Shown here one piece after another: positions 53,785 through 62,028 of a stretch of 64,000 nt of DNA. The notes under the pieces were generated by a model. It was given only the letters and a program-made list of their open reading frames with translations, made no database searches and had not been told where the DNA came from. Source of the stretch: Acidimicrobiales bacterium (lineage in GTDB: Bacteria; Actinomycetota; Acidimicrobiia; Acidimicrobiales; Poriferisodalaceae); assembly GCA_041394185.1 (NCBI GenBank), contig JAWKIQ010000003.1, forward strand, positions 744,001-808,000. Reading direction: 5' to 3'. A program made the position numbers and the translations under genes. Each line of letters starts with the position of its first letter. Positions within the stretch are counted from its first letter, which is position 1.

Positions 53785-54576
53785 ATGCCACAGTTCACCT
53801 CATACCAACCGGGCACACCCTGCTGGGTCGACCTCATGAGCCCAGACACCGACGCATCTGGCGCGTTCTACAGCAAGCTCTTCGGCTGGGACGTCGAGGC
53901 ATTGTTCGACGACCAGGGCAACAAGATCTACGCCCAGTTCCGGCTGGGCGGCAAGATCGTCGCCGGTTTGGGCGGTCAACCGCCGGGCATGGAGGGCGTG
54001 CCAGCGATCTGGAACACCTACATCGCGGTCGACGACTGTTCGGCGGCTGCCGAGCGGGTCGCCGCAGCCGGCGGTTCGGTGTTCATGGCGCCAATGCAGG
54101 TCATGCAGGCCGGCCACATGGCGGTTTTCGCCGACACCACCGGAGCCGCCTTCTCGGTATGGCAAGCGGGCGATCACTTCGGCTCCGAGGTCGCCAACGA
54201 CCCCAACACCTGGTCCTGGAATGAGCTGATGAGCAGCGATGTCGAAGCGGCCAAGGCCTTCTACAGCGCCGTGTTCGGCTGGACCTATGAAGACCAGGAC
54301 ATGGGCGACGCAGGCACCTACACCGTGATCGCCGGGGGCGACAACGGTGGTCTGGGCGGCATCATGTCGCGCATGCCAGACATGCCGGTCGAGGTTCCCG
54401 ACAACTGGTCGGTGTACTTCACCGTGCAAGACGCCGCCGCCGTGGCCGCCATGGTCGGCGAACTCGGCGGACACGCAGCCGTGCCGCCGTTCCCCATCCC
54501 TGGCGTTGGCACCTGCGCCGTGCTGGCTGACCCGCACGGTGGCATCTTCAGCGTGCTCGAGCCCGCCGCCCAATAG
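53785..54576 (+). CDS. VOC-family protein with two tandem domains
   Basis: The 263-residue protein contains two glyoxalase-like modules of ~125 residues, each beginning with a similar W-x-(D/E)-L-M-S segment ('PCWVDLMSPDTDASGAFYS' and 'WSWNELMSSDVEAAKAFYSA') and ending in a strand with Gly-x-x-(F/I)-S ('GAAFSVWQ', 'GGIFSVLEP'). This is the CFP30B type known from actinobacteria. Metal ligands are only partly conserved, so enzymatic activity is uncertain. GAGG precedes the ATG. It converges on the sulfide:quinone oxidoreductase gene. Confidence 0.86.
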   Translation: MPQFTSYQPGTPCWVDLMSPDTDASGAFYSKLFGWDVEALFDDQGNKIYAQFRLGGKIVAGLGGQPPGMEGVPAIWNTYIAVDDCSAAAERVAAAGGSVFMAPMQVMQAGHMAVFADTTGAAFSVWQAGDHFGSEVANDPNTWSWNELMSSDVEAAKAFYSAVFGWTYEDQDMGDAGTYTVIAGGDNGGLGGIMSRMPDMPVEVPDNWSVYFTVQDAAAVAAMVGELGGHAAVPPFPIPGVGTCAVLADPHGGIFSVLEPAAQ

Positions 54577-54591
54577 GCGCTGCCCCGACGC

Positions 54592-55791
54592 CTACAGCAT
54601 GCCCCTCATCATGAAGTTCCAGTAGAGGAAGGGCAGGCCGTACTTCTTCAGCAGCCACATGTCAGAGCGCGGCTTGGTCAGGTCGATGATCGGGAACGAC
54701 GGCGTGTGCTCGAGGGTGTAGTCGAACTCGGCCAGCAGCATCTTGCCGTAGGCGGTGGTCAGCGGGCACGATGCATAACCCTTGTACTGAGCGTCGAGCT
54801 GCTTGCCGTCGAGTTTCGCCAGCACGTTCTTGGCCACTACCGGAGCCTGCTTTCGGGCCGCGGCTCCGGTCTTGGAGTTCGGCGACGAGCCTGCATCGCC
54901 CAAGGCAAAGACGTTGGGGTACTTCACGTGCTGCATCGAGTACTGGTCGATGTCGACATAGCCCGCGGGTGTGTCGTTCGACAGCGGGCTGGCCTTGATC
55001 CAGTCGGGAGCCGACTGGTGCGGCACGACGTGCATCATGTCGTACGGAAGCGAGAAGCCGGCCTCCCCCTCCTTCATCGACTTGAACTCGGCTTTGCGAC
55101 TGGACGGGTCCACAGATGCCAGTTCGGCCTCGAAGTGAACCTGGATGCCGTAACCCTCGGCAACCTTGGCCAGCTCCTTGGAGAACACCGGCACCCCGAA
55201 CATGCCCGGCGTTGGCAGGACCAGGTGCACATCGATGTTGTCGAGAACACCTTCCTTGCGCCAGTGGTCGGCTGCCAGGTAGGCGATCTTCTGCGGAGCA
55301 CCCGCACACTTGATGGGCCCGCTCGGCATGGTGAACACAGCGGTTCCCGACTTGGTGTTCTGGATGAACTCCCACGTCTTGGGTGCCAGGTGGGGCAGAT
55401 AGTTCGAGCTGACCCCATCGGAACCCAACGTGTCTTCGACGCCGGGGATCTTGCCCCAGTCGAGCTGAATACCAGGGCACACGACCAGAACCTCATAACC
55501 AACCGTGCGCCCCTGGTCGGTGGTCAACTGGTTGTTGTCGGGATCGAACGAAACGACGGTTTCTTTGATCCATGTCGCCTTCTTGGGCATGACCGATGCC
55601 TGCGAGCGTTCGGCCTTCTCGAGAGGCGCCGCCCCACCGCCGACAAGGGTGAAATAGGCCTGATACCAGTGCTTGTCGGCCGGATCGATGATGGCGATGT
55701 CGTCGGTCTTTCGCGCCAGGCGCGCAGCCACGGATATTCCGGCTGCACCTCCGCCGACGATGACGACCCTGTGATTGGTTGAGCTGGTCAT
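54592..55791 (-). CDS. sqr: Sulfide:quinone oxidoreductase
   Basis: A 399-residue flavoprotein. FAD binding is at 'VVIVGGGAAGISVAARLARK' and 'NVFALGDAGSSPNSKTGAAA'. The redox Cys are seen in 'VVCPGIQLD', 'GPIKCAGAPQKIAYLA' and 'ASCPLTTAYG'; the KCAGAPQK loop is typical of type-II (mitochondrial SQRDL-like) enzymes. It oxidises sulfide to sulfane sulfur and passes electrons to the quinone pool at the inner membrane. A -10-like TACATT (55866-55861) inside a conserved operator suggests a ~62-nt leader. It is divergent from the CoA-transferase. Confidence 0.9.
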   Translation of the reverse strand: MTSSTNHRVVIVGGGAAGISVAARLARKTDDIAIIDPADKHWYQAYFTLVGGGAAPLEKAERSQASVMPKKATWIKETVVSFDPDNNQLTTDQGRTVGYEVLVVCPGIQLDWGKIPGVEDTLGSDGVSSNYLPHLAPKTWEFIQNTKSGTAVFTMPSGPIKCAGAPQKIAYLAADHWRKEGVLDNIDVHLVLPTPGMFGVPVFSKELAKVAEGYGIQVHFEAELASVDPSSRKAEFKSMKEGEAGFSLPYDMMHVVPHQSAPDWIKASPLSNDTPAGYVDIDQYSMQHVKYPNVFALGDAGSSPNSKTGAAARKQAPVVAKNVLAKLDGKQLDAQYKGYASCPLTTAYGKMLLAEFDYTLEHTPSFPIIDLTKPRSDMWLLKKYGLPFLYWNFMMRGML

Positions 55792-55857
55792 TCCCCCATA
55801 CCCCTGTTTCGGGCCGCTCCAGCACTCGTGTCTGTGGCTGGGCGACAAACTGATTGT

Positions 55858-55881
55858 GCAAATGTACGGTCATTCGTACTG
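55858..55881. promoter_or_regulatory. Shared sulfur-gene operator, site 1
   Basis: The 24-nt element contains the inverted repeat GTACG-N6-CGTAC (55864-55879) and matches a second element at 60877-60900 in 21 of 24 positions. On the minus strand it covers the -10 box of sqr. It lies in the sqr/CoA-transferase divergent region. The 5-bp arms with a 6-nt spacer would suit a TetR- or ArsR-type dimer, which is not encoded in this window. Confidence 0.75.
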
Positions 55882-55918
55882 GCTGGTCAAGCGCGGCGCT
55901 GTCAATATCATCGAGGCG

Positions 55919-57064
55919 ATGCAAACCCATCCCCTGAGCGGCCTGTTGGTCGTGTCGGTCGAACAGGCCGTAGCGGCACCCCTTTGCACGGCCCGACTGG
56001 CAGATGCCGGTGCCAGGGTCATAAAGATCGAGCGCCCAGGCGGTGACTTCGCCCGCGGCTACGACGCGGCCGTCGGGGGCGACAGCACGTACTTCGCGTG
56101 GGCCAACCACGGCAAGGAGTCGGTGGTGCTCGACTTCGACAGCGACGACGACATGGCCGTGGTCGAGTCGATGCTCGAAGCGGCCGATGTGTTCGTGCAG
56201 AACCTCGCCCCAGGAGCCCTGGCCCGAAGGGGACTGGGGTCGGCCCAGCTCCGCGAGCGACATCCCCGGCTGATCACGGTCGACATCTCCGGCTATGGCG
56301 AGGAACCGCCCCTTGACTCCAAGCGAGCCTACGACCTGTTGGTCCAGGCCGAGAGCGGTGTGATCTCGGTATCGGGCCCACCTGGCGAGCTGGGCAGGAT
56401 CGGTATCTCGTTGTGCGACATCGGCACCGGGGTCACCGCTCACGCCGCCGTTCTGGAGGCGCTGGTGGCGCGCTCGATCACCGGGCTCGGCACCGGCATC
56501 GCAATCTCGTTGTTCGATGTGATGGCCGAGTGGATGACCGTGCCGTTGGCATTGCACGAAGCGGGCGCGCCACCTCGGCGCGTTGGCCTGAAGCACCCCT
56601 CAATTGCGCCCTACGGCGCATTCGCCACGAGCGAGGGCACGCTGACCTTGATCTCCATCCAGAACGAGCGCGAGTGGGTTCGGCTCTGTAACGAGGTCTT
56701 GGAGGCGCCCGACATGGCGGTCGACCCCCGCTTTGACTCGAATCTGGTTCGCGTCCAGAACCGGGCCGAGCTGGAATCTCGTCTGGGCGAGATCATCTCT
56801 TCCCTGTCACGCGACGAGTTTCAGAGGCGCTTGCAGTCTGCGTCCATCGCCTTCGGCACGGTCAGCGACCTCGACGACCTCTCGTCGCACGCAGCCCTGC
56901 GCAGACGCGAAGTAATCAGCAGCTCAGGAATCGCGGCCGCGTTGCCCGCGCATCCCGTGCGATTTGTGGGCATGACTCACGGCTCGGCCCCCCAAGTGCC
57001 CGCTGTCGGACAGCACTCCGAGGAGATACGCGCCGAGTTCGCCCCGGCGGCCACGGGCACCTAG
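55919..57064 (+). CDS. CaiB/BaiF family III CoA-transferase
   Basis: A 381-residue CoA-transferase with the family pattern 'VEQAVAAPLCTARLADAGA', 'VIKIERPGGDFARGYD', 'LDFDSDDDMAVVESMLEAAD' and 'SKRAYDLLVQAESGVISVSG', which contains the nucleophilic Asp (YDLLVQ). The substrate is unknown; these enzymes move CoA between dicarboxylic or aromatic acids. The ATG at 55919 lies 7 nt after TATCAT (leaderless); a longer frame from 55775 would pass through the operator and is rejected. It shares that operator region with sqr. Confidence 0.88.
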   Translation: MQTHPLSGLLVVSVEQAVAAPLCTARLADAGARVIKIERPGGDFARGYDAAVGGDSTYFAWANHGKESVVLDFDSDDDMAVVESMLEAADVFVQNLAPGALARRGLGSAQLRERHPRLITVDISGYGEEPPLDSKRAYDLLVQAESGVISVSGPPGELGRIGISLCDIGTGVTAHAAVLEALVARSITGLGTGIAISLFDVMAEWMTVPLALHEAGAPPRRVGLKHPSIAPYGAFATSEGTLTLISIQNEREWVRLCNEVLEAPDMAVDPRFDSNLVRVQNRAELESRLGEIISSLSRDEFQRRLQSASIAFGTVSDLDDLSSHAALRRREVISSSGIAAALPAHPVRFVGMTHGSAPQVPAVGQHSEEIRAEFAPAATGT

Positions 57065-57718
57065 GCAGGCGCCAGCACCCGAGCACCTGCACCTCGTGGC
57101 AAGAGGGCCGACCTGCCCGACAAGTAACCGGCAGCGACATGGGCCACCACGATTGCGTCGAGTACGTCATCGACAGGGCAGTCGGCGACCTCGGGCAACT
57201 CGGCCGCGCTCAAGTCGATTCCGGCAGCGTCAAGGATCTCGAAACGGCGGCGCTGCCCTGCCCAAGTGCGCTTGCGATGCGACAGCGCGCTGCCCGACAA
57301 ACGGGCGAAGCAGACCTCGGGATGACATTCGAACACACGCCCAGGCCGCGCCAAGGCCAGTGCCCTGACCTCACGAATCTTGGGAATGAGTCCCCATGTC
57401 TGGCGCGAGATACCTGGCCATGACGGGTCGAGTGCCGCGGACCTCGTCGTAGGTGTGCAGTGAGCTATCGGTGACGATCCGGCGGGGCGGCGCATTGAAC
57501 ACAGACGACGACAGCTTGCCGACCTCGCGCCGGCACCACCGGTCGACCTGGCGGGGACCAGATCGGCCGAGGGCCACGAACATGTCGACCCCGACTATCT
57601 GTGCAGTGGGAAGCTCGTCGAGCCGCTCGACGACCCAGACATCGGCCAGCTGGTCACCGTCGACGGCCGCGACGACCCATCTCGCCCCGAAGCCGTCGAC
57701 GCCCAGGGCGAGGGTCAC
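57061..57718 (-). pseudogene. DUF429 predicted nuclease, frameshifted
   Basis: From GTG 57718, one frame reads 'LGVDGFGARWVVAAVDGDQL', 'IVGVDMFVALGRSGPRQVDR' and 'NAPPRRIVTDSSLHTYDEV', the DUF429 N-terminal half with its Asp-rich core. Near 57412-57420 it must change frame to read 'GISRQTWGLIPKIREV', 'FECHPEVCFARLSG' and 'CPVDDVLDAIVVAHVAAG', the C-terminal half, which ends at 57061. One extra base (or two missing) explains the break. The start overlaps the dps stop (GTGA). Restored length is ~218 residues. DUF429 is related to predicted RNase-H-like nucleases. Confidence 0.8.
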
Positions 57719-58194
57719 GCCAGCATGCTTCGCAACATCCAGGCGGTCTTCTCGTGGATCTGCATACGTTGCGTCAACAGATCAGCGGTCACCTCGTCGC
57801 CGGCCGATTCGACAACCGGGAAGACCGAGCGTGCGGTGCGCACCACGGCCTCTTGGCCTGCTACCAGATTGGCGATCATGTCGGTGGCCGCCGGCACCCC
57901 ATCGTCTTCGGCTATCGACGACAGTCGGGCGTACTGCGCGTAGGTTCCGGGAGCCGGGGCGCCCAGCGCACGAATACGTTCGGCGATCAGATCGACCGCC
58001 AGCGCCAGCTCGTTGTACTGCTGTTCGAACATCAGGTGCAGGGTGTTGAACATGGGGCCCACGACGTTCCAGTGATAGTTGTGGGTCTTCAGGTACAGCG
58101 TGTAGGTGTCGGCCAGCAGGCGTGACAGCCCCTCGACGATTTCGAGCCGGTCGTCTTGCTCGATTCCGATGTTGATCTCGGTTGTTTGGGTCAT
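57715..58194 (-). CDS. dps: Dps-family ferritin-like DNA-protection protein
   Basis: The 159-residue protein has the Dps ferroxidase signature '[18 protein letters not shown]' (His ligands) with '[20 protein letters not shown]' (Asp and Glu ligands). It forms 12-mers that oxidise and store iron with hydrogen peroxide. The N-terminal tail is short and acidic ('[11 protein letters not shown]') and lacks the Lys-rich DNA-binding tail of E. coli Dps. Its stop overlaps the start of the frameshifted DUF429 gene. Confidence 0.93.
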   Translation of the reverse strand: MTQTTEINIGIEQDDRLEIVEGLSRLLADTYTLYLKTHNYHWNVVGPMFNTLHLMFEQQYNELALAVDLIAERIRALGAPAPGTYAQYARLSSIAEDDGVPAATDMIANLVAGQEAVVRTARSVFPVVESAGDEVTADLLTQRMQIHEKTAWMLRSMLA

Positions 58195-58248
58195 TTCCTT
58201 TGCTCCTGCTTCGTGATTCGGGTGGATGTGAACTTGGTAGGCCGCTTG

Positions 58249-59037
58249 TCAGGACCAGAAACTCTCGACGCGTTCTACAAAGCGGTGGGGGTACACGAGG
58301 TGGGGGTAGTGGCCGAGGTCGGGCCATACCTCGACGACAGCACCGTCGATGTAGCGCCTCAGCCAGCCCTCGTAGTCGGGGCCGGGGTCTGCGCCGAACA
58401 GGGAAAGGTAGGGCACATCGCGGCCGGCGAATCCGGCCAGAGCACCCTCAACGACGGCGTCGATCTCGGAGGCCGACATGGTGAAGATGAGCTCCCAGAC
58501 GCCCAGCACCACTTCTTGCACCGGACGCCGGGCTGAGTTGACTGCGGCCATCACGTCGGGGTCGATGGCGTCGCCGGCCAACTGGGCGAACAGGGCCTCG
58601 ATGACTGCCGGGAAGGTTGCGGGGTCGCGCAGCATGGGCTCGACCGGCATCAGCTGGTCTTTGAACGATCCAAGGCTCAACATCTGGTCGACGTTCACGA
58701 CCGACGAGACCGGCATCACCGAGGCAACCGCGCTGACGACCGCCCCGCCGAGCGAGTGGCCGACCAGGTGGGGAGCCTCCAGCCCAGCGTCTGCACACAC
58801 GGCGGCGACATCGCCCGCCATGGCCTCGAGGTCGTACCGGTCTGCCATGCCCGATTGTCCATGTCCTCTGAGGTCGAGGGTGACCACCCGGCGCGACTCT
58901 GCAAGAAGGCCTGTGATCGGCCCCCAGGTGGCCGAGCTCTCGGTGATGCCGTGGACCAGCACTGCTGCGGGGCCCTCACCTCCGCCGAACTCTTCGTAGA
59001 AGATCGAGACACCGTCAGCGCTGTTGACTTTGACCAT
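58249..59037 (-). CDS. Alpha/beta hydrolase
   Basis: The 262-residue protein has the oxyanion motif 'LVHGITESS', a conserved 'LDLRGHGQSG', the nucleophile elbow 'VGHSLGGAVV' (Ser ~94), an Asp in 'FGADPGPDY' and the His in 'PDLGHYPHLVYP'. This is the general haloperoxidase/esterase type. ATG 59037 starts 'MVKVNSADGVSIFYEE', a usual N-terminus; an upstream in-frame codon is less likely. The substrate is unknown. It lies between dps and the SulP gene on the same strand. Confidence 0.86.
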   Translation of the reverse strand: MVKVNSADGVSIFYEEFGGGEGPAAVLVHGITESSATWGPITGLLAESRRVVTLDLRGHGQSGMADRYDLEAMAGDVAAVCADAGLEAPHLVGHSLGGAVVSAVASVMPVSSVVNVDQMLSLGSFKDQLMPVEPMLRDPATFPAVIEALFAQLAGDAIDPDVMAAVNSARRPVQEVVLGVWELIFTMSASEIDAVVEGALAGFAGRDVPYLSLFGADPGPDYEGWLRRYIDGAVVEVWPDLGHYPHLVYPHRFVERVESFWS

Positions 59038-59087
59038 GGCGCCGATGCTAGATGGCCGCCGACGAGACGCACCGACCCGTGACATCG

Positions 59088-60872
59088 TCAGACCTGCAAT
59101 TCGTGTGGCGTTCGATCATCGCCGGACCCCTCGGGGGCATTGGCACACGGGGCCGCCCTCTCATCGATGCCCCGCACCCTCTGGTCGGCACCCATCGCCG
59201 AACCGACGGTGATAGCGGCAACAGCGTCGTGCGTCGACGTATGAACACGATCCCCGAGCCGCGACCACACGCCGGCCCGATGAAGAACATCGCGCACCGG
59301 GCCCTTGACATCGGTCAGGTGCATGTCGACGCCCATCGCCTGGACCTCTTGGAGCACCTCGGACAACATCTCGACACCGGTCGCGTCGATGTCGTTGACG
59401 CCCGAAGCATCCAGCACCAAGGCCCGCGGTGCGATCTCGAGTTGAGCCGCACGCCCCAACAAAAGCTTCTTGACCTGGGTTGCGTTCACAAACGACAACG
59501 CCGCGTCGACGCGCACGATGTCGATGCCGTCGATGGTCTTGGCCTCGGGAAAACGGGCGACGTTCCGGTAGCTGGTGGTGCCGTCCACATGCCCCACCAC
59601 GGCGGTGTGAGGCATGGACATGCGGGCGAATACGACGAGCATCGAGGCGACCACCGCCACGCCGATTCCGATTTCGATGCCCACCACCAGCGTGGCAACA
59701 AAAGCCACGCCCAGGCCGATGAGGTCAGAGCGCTTCACCTTCGCGATGTGGCGCATCTCGCCGACGTCGATGAGGCCGAGCACTGCCATCACGATGATCG
59801 CACCCAATGCGGCCTGCGGCAGAGATTCGAGAAGGGGCGTGAAGAAGGCGATGGTGGCCAGCACAATCGCCGCAGTGATCAGCGACGCCAGCGGGGTGCG
59901 TGCTCCTGCTGTGGCATTGACAGCAGTGCGCGAGAAGCCGCCGGTGACCGGGTAGCCGCCGAACAGCCCTGACGCGACGTTCGCAGCACCCAACCCCACC
60001 AGTTCACTGTTGGGCTCGACCTCATAGCGGTTGCGCTTGGCGTAGACCTTCGCCACGGCAATCGACTCCATGAACCCGACCATGGTTATGACCAGCGCGG
60101 TGACAAACAGGTTGGCGATCAGCGATCCCTCGAACTCGGGAAGCGCAAAGGCCGGAAGCCCGCCGGGAATGTCGCCGACGACCTTCACCCCTCTGGACTG
60201 GAGGTCGAACACTTGCACCGCCAGAGTCGATGCAACGACCACCACCAGGGCGCCCGGAATCCGCTTCGCGTAACGCTTGATTCCCCACAACACCAGGATC
60301 GAACCCAGGCCCAGGGCCAGCGTGGTGCTGTTGGTGTTGCCAGCGTTGGACACCACCTCGCCAACCGTCTCGTGGAAGTGATCGGTGCGGTCGATCGAGA
60401 TACCAAGGATGTGTTTGGCCTGCGAGAACCCGATGATGATGGCCGCCGCCGCAGTGAAGCCGACCAAGACCGAGTGCGACAAGAAGTTGACCACATAGCC
60501 CAGACGCCCCACACCCAACACGATGTGAATCAGCCCCACCATCAGGGCCAGGAGCGAGGCCGCAGCCACGTAGCCCGAGGTGCCCTCCTCGACCAAGGGC
60601 GCCAACGCCGACGCGGTCAACAACGACACGATTGCGACGGGGCCCACGGCAAGCTGCCGAGAGGTGCCGAACAGCGCATAGACGATCACCGGAATGGTCG
60701 CCGCGTACAGCCCGACCTCGGGCGGCAGGCCCGCCAACAGCGCATAGGCCATGGCCTGGGGAACCAGCATCGCACCAACGGTCACACCCGCCGACAGGTC
60801 CGAACGCAGGTCGGCGCGCTGATACGAGGACAACCATCCTGCGGCCGGAACGATGCGGCTCAATCGATTCAT
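59088..60872 (-). CDS. SulP-family anion transporter with STAS domain
   Basis: The 594-residue protein has a UraA/SulP membrane domain of ~14 helices ('GVTVGAMLVPQAMAYALLAG', 'AAAAIIIGFSQAKHILGI', 'ELVGLGAANVASGLFGG' and the family 'TGGFSRTAVNA'). It ends in a cytoplasmic STAS domain ('ALVLDASGVNDIDATGVEML'). It transports sulfate or another anion such as bicarbonate. The ATG lies 7 nt after TATATT, and the shared operator overlaps that -10 box. Divergent from the rhodanese lipoprotein. Confidence 0.9.
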   Translation of the reverse strand: MNRLSRIVPAAGWLSSYQRADLRSDLSAGVTVGAMLVPQAMAYALLAGLPPEVGLYAATIPVIVYALFGTSRQLAVGPVAIVSLLTASALAPLVEEGTSGYVAAASLLALMVGLIHIVLGVGRLGYVVNFLSHSVLVGFTAAAAIIIGFSQAKHILGISIDRTDHFHETVGEVVSNAGNTNSTTLALGLGSILVLWGIKRYAKRIPGALVVVVASTLAVQVFDLQSRGVKVVGDIPGGLPAFALPEFEGSLIANLFVTALVITMVGFMESIAVAKVYAKRNRYEVEPNSELVGLGAANVASGLFGGYPVTGGFSRTAVNATAGARTPLASLITAAIVLATIAFFTPLLESLPQAALGAIIVMAVLGLIDVGEMRHIAKVKRSDLIGLGVAFVATLVVGIEIGIGVAVVASMLVVFARMSMPHTAVVGHVDGTTSYRNVARFPEAKTIDGIDIVRVDAALSFVNATQVKKLLLGRAAQLEIAPRALVLDASGVNDIDATGVEMLSEVLQEVQAMGVDMHLTDVKGPVRDVLHRAGVWSRLGDRVHTSTHDAVAAITVGSAMGADQRVRGIDERAAPCANAPEGSGDDRTPHELQV

Positions 60873-60876
60873 AAGA

Positions 60877-60900
60877 GCAAATATACGTACATTCGTACTG
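60877..60900. promoter_or_regulatory. Shared sulfur-gene operator, site 2
   Basis: The inverted repeat is TACG-N6-CGTA, with the same flanks (GCAAAT on the left, ACTG on the right) as site 1 at 55858-55881. It overlaps the minus-strand TATATT -10 box of sulP. It also lies just upstream of the -10 box (TACACT, 60915-60920) of the rhodanese gene, in the -35 region. A single bound protein could control both genes. Confidence 0.75.
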
Positions 60901-60928
60901 AAGGACAATAGCTGTACACTGCCCCACC

Positions 60929-61432
60929 ATGAGCAAGACGTCTCGCAACAACTCCACAAGAACCCGCCAACCGCTTGGGCGAGGCCGAATCGCAGCCATC
61001 GCCGTGGCGCCCTTGCTGATCCTCGCGGCCTGTTCGTCCGATGCGGGCGACGGCGACGCAACAGCGGCCCAGATCGGCCAGGACGGCTCGGCGACGACGC
61101 AGGCCTCGATACGTGTCGTGAGCCCGGACGAAGCATCGGGCATCGTCTCGTCGCCACCCGAAGGGCTGGTGATTCTGGACGTCCGCACGGCCGAGGAGTT
61201 CGCCGAGGGCCACGTTGAGGGCGCTGTCCAGTTGGACTTCTACGCTTCTGACTTCGTCGACCGGCTGGGCGAACTCGATCGCGACACCCCGTACCTCATC
61301 TATTGCCGATCGGGTAATCGCAGCGGCCAGACCAGATCGATCATGTCCGAACTCGGCTTCGAAGACGTTGCCGATGTCGACGGCGGAATCGTTTCCTGGG
61401 CCGGCGCGGGCCAACAACTGGTCGGCGGTTGA
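60929..61432 (+). CDS. Rhodanese-domain lipoprotein
   Basis: The 167-residue protein has a basic N-terminus and signal peptide with lipobox 'LILAAC', then one rhodanese domain. It has 'VILDVRTAEEFAEGHVEGAV' and the active-site loop 'YCRSGNRSGQT' with the persulfide-forming Cys. It would act outside the membrane on thiosulfate or sulfane sulfur. The -10-like TACACT lies 8 nt before the ATG and there is no Shine-Dalgarno (leaderless). The stop at 61432 is 5 nt before the methyltransferase ATG. Confidence 0.9.
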   Translation: MSKTSRNNSTRTRQPLGRGRIAAIAVAPLLILAACSSDAGDGDATAAQIGQDGSATTQASIRVVSPDEASGIVSSPPEGLVILDVRTAEEFAEGHVEGAVQLDFYASDFVDRLGELDRDTPYLIYCRSGNRSGQTRSIMSELGFEDVADVDGGIVSWAGAGQQLVGG

Positions 61433-61437
61433 CGACG

Positions 61438-62028
61438 ATGTGGGACCAGCGCTATTCGGTCGACGAGTACGTCTACGGGACCGCACCCAACGACTTCCTG
61501 CGCCAGCAGGCGGATTCGTTGAGGCCGGGCTCGGCGCTGTGCCTGGCCGACGGCGAGGGACGCAATGGCGTGTATCTGGCCGAACTGGGCCACGCGGTGA
61601 CCTCGGTCGACCTCAGCACGGTCGCGATGGCGAAGGCCACAGCACTGGCCGATCAACGCGGCGTCACCTTGAGCACCCACGTAGCCGATCTGGCGGCCTT
61701 CGACCTCGGTGAAGCCCGCTGGGACCTCGTCGTGTCGATCTTCGCCCACACCCCGCCAACTATCCGACGCGACGTACACAGGCGCGTCACCCATGCCTTG
61801 CGCCCTGGCGGCACGCTGGTGCTCGAGGCCTATACGCCCGACCAGATCGGGCGTGGCACGGGCGGCCCACCGGTGGCAGAGATGACCATGACCCTGCAGG
61901 GCCTGATCGACGAACTCGAAGGGCTCGATATCGTGCACGGTGTCGAGCTGGTTCGGCCCGTCGTGGAGGGTGCCGGTCACACCGGCGACGGTGCGGTCGT
62001 ACAGGTCGTGGCCGTCAAGCCGAGCTGA
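61438..62028 (+). CDS. Class I SAM-dependent methyltransferase (TehB-like)
   Basis: The 196-residue protein begins 'MWDQRYSVDEYVYGTAPNDF', typical of a TehB/thiopurine-type methyltransferase. 'ALCLADGEGRNGVYLAELGH' is motif I for SAM binding and 'RWDLVVSIFAH' motif II. A TTG overlapping the rhodanese stop is an alternative start, but the ATG gives the family N-terminus. Related enzymes methylate tellurite, selenite or thiols, and a role in thiol or sulfide methylation would fit the neighbours. It ends overlapping the convergent Rieske gene by 14 nt. Confidence 0.85.
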   Translation: MWDQRYSVDEYVYGTAPNDFLRQQADSLRPGSALCLADGEGRNGVYLAELGHAVTSVDLSTVAMAKATALADQRGVTLSTHVADLAAFDLGEARWDLVVSIFAHTPPTIRRDVHRRVTHALRPGGTLVLEAYTPDQIGRGTGGPPVAEMTMTLQGLIDELEGLDIVHGVELVRPVVEGAGHTGDGAVVQVVAVKPS

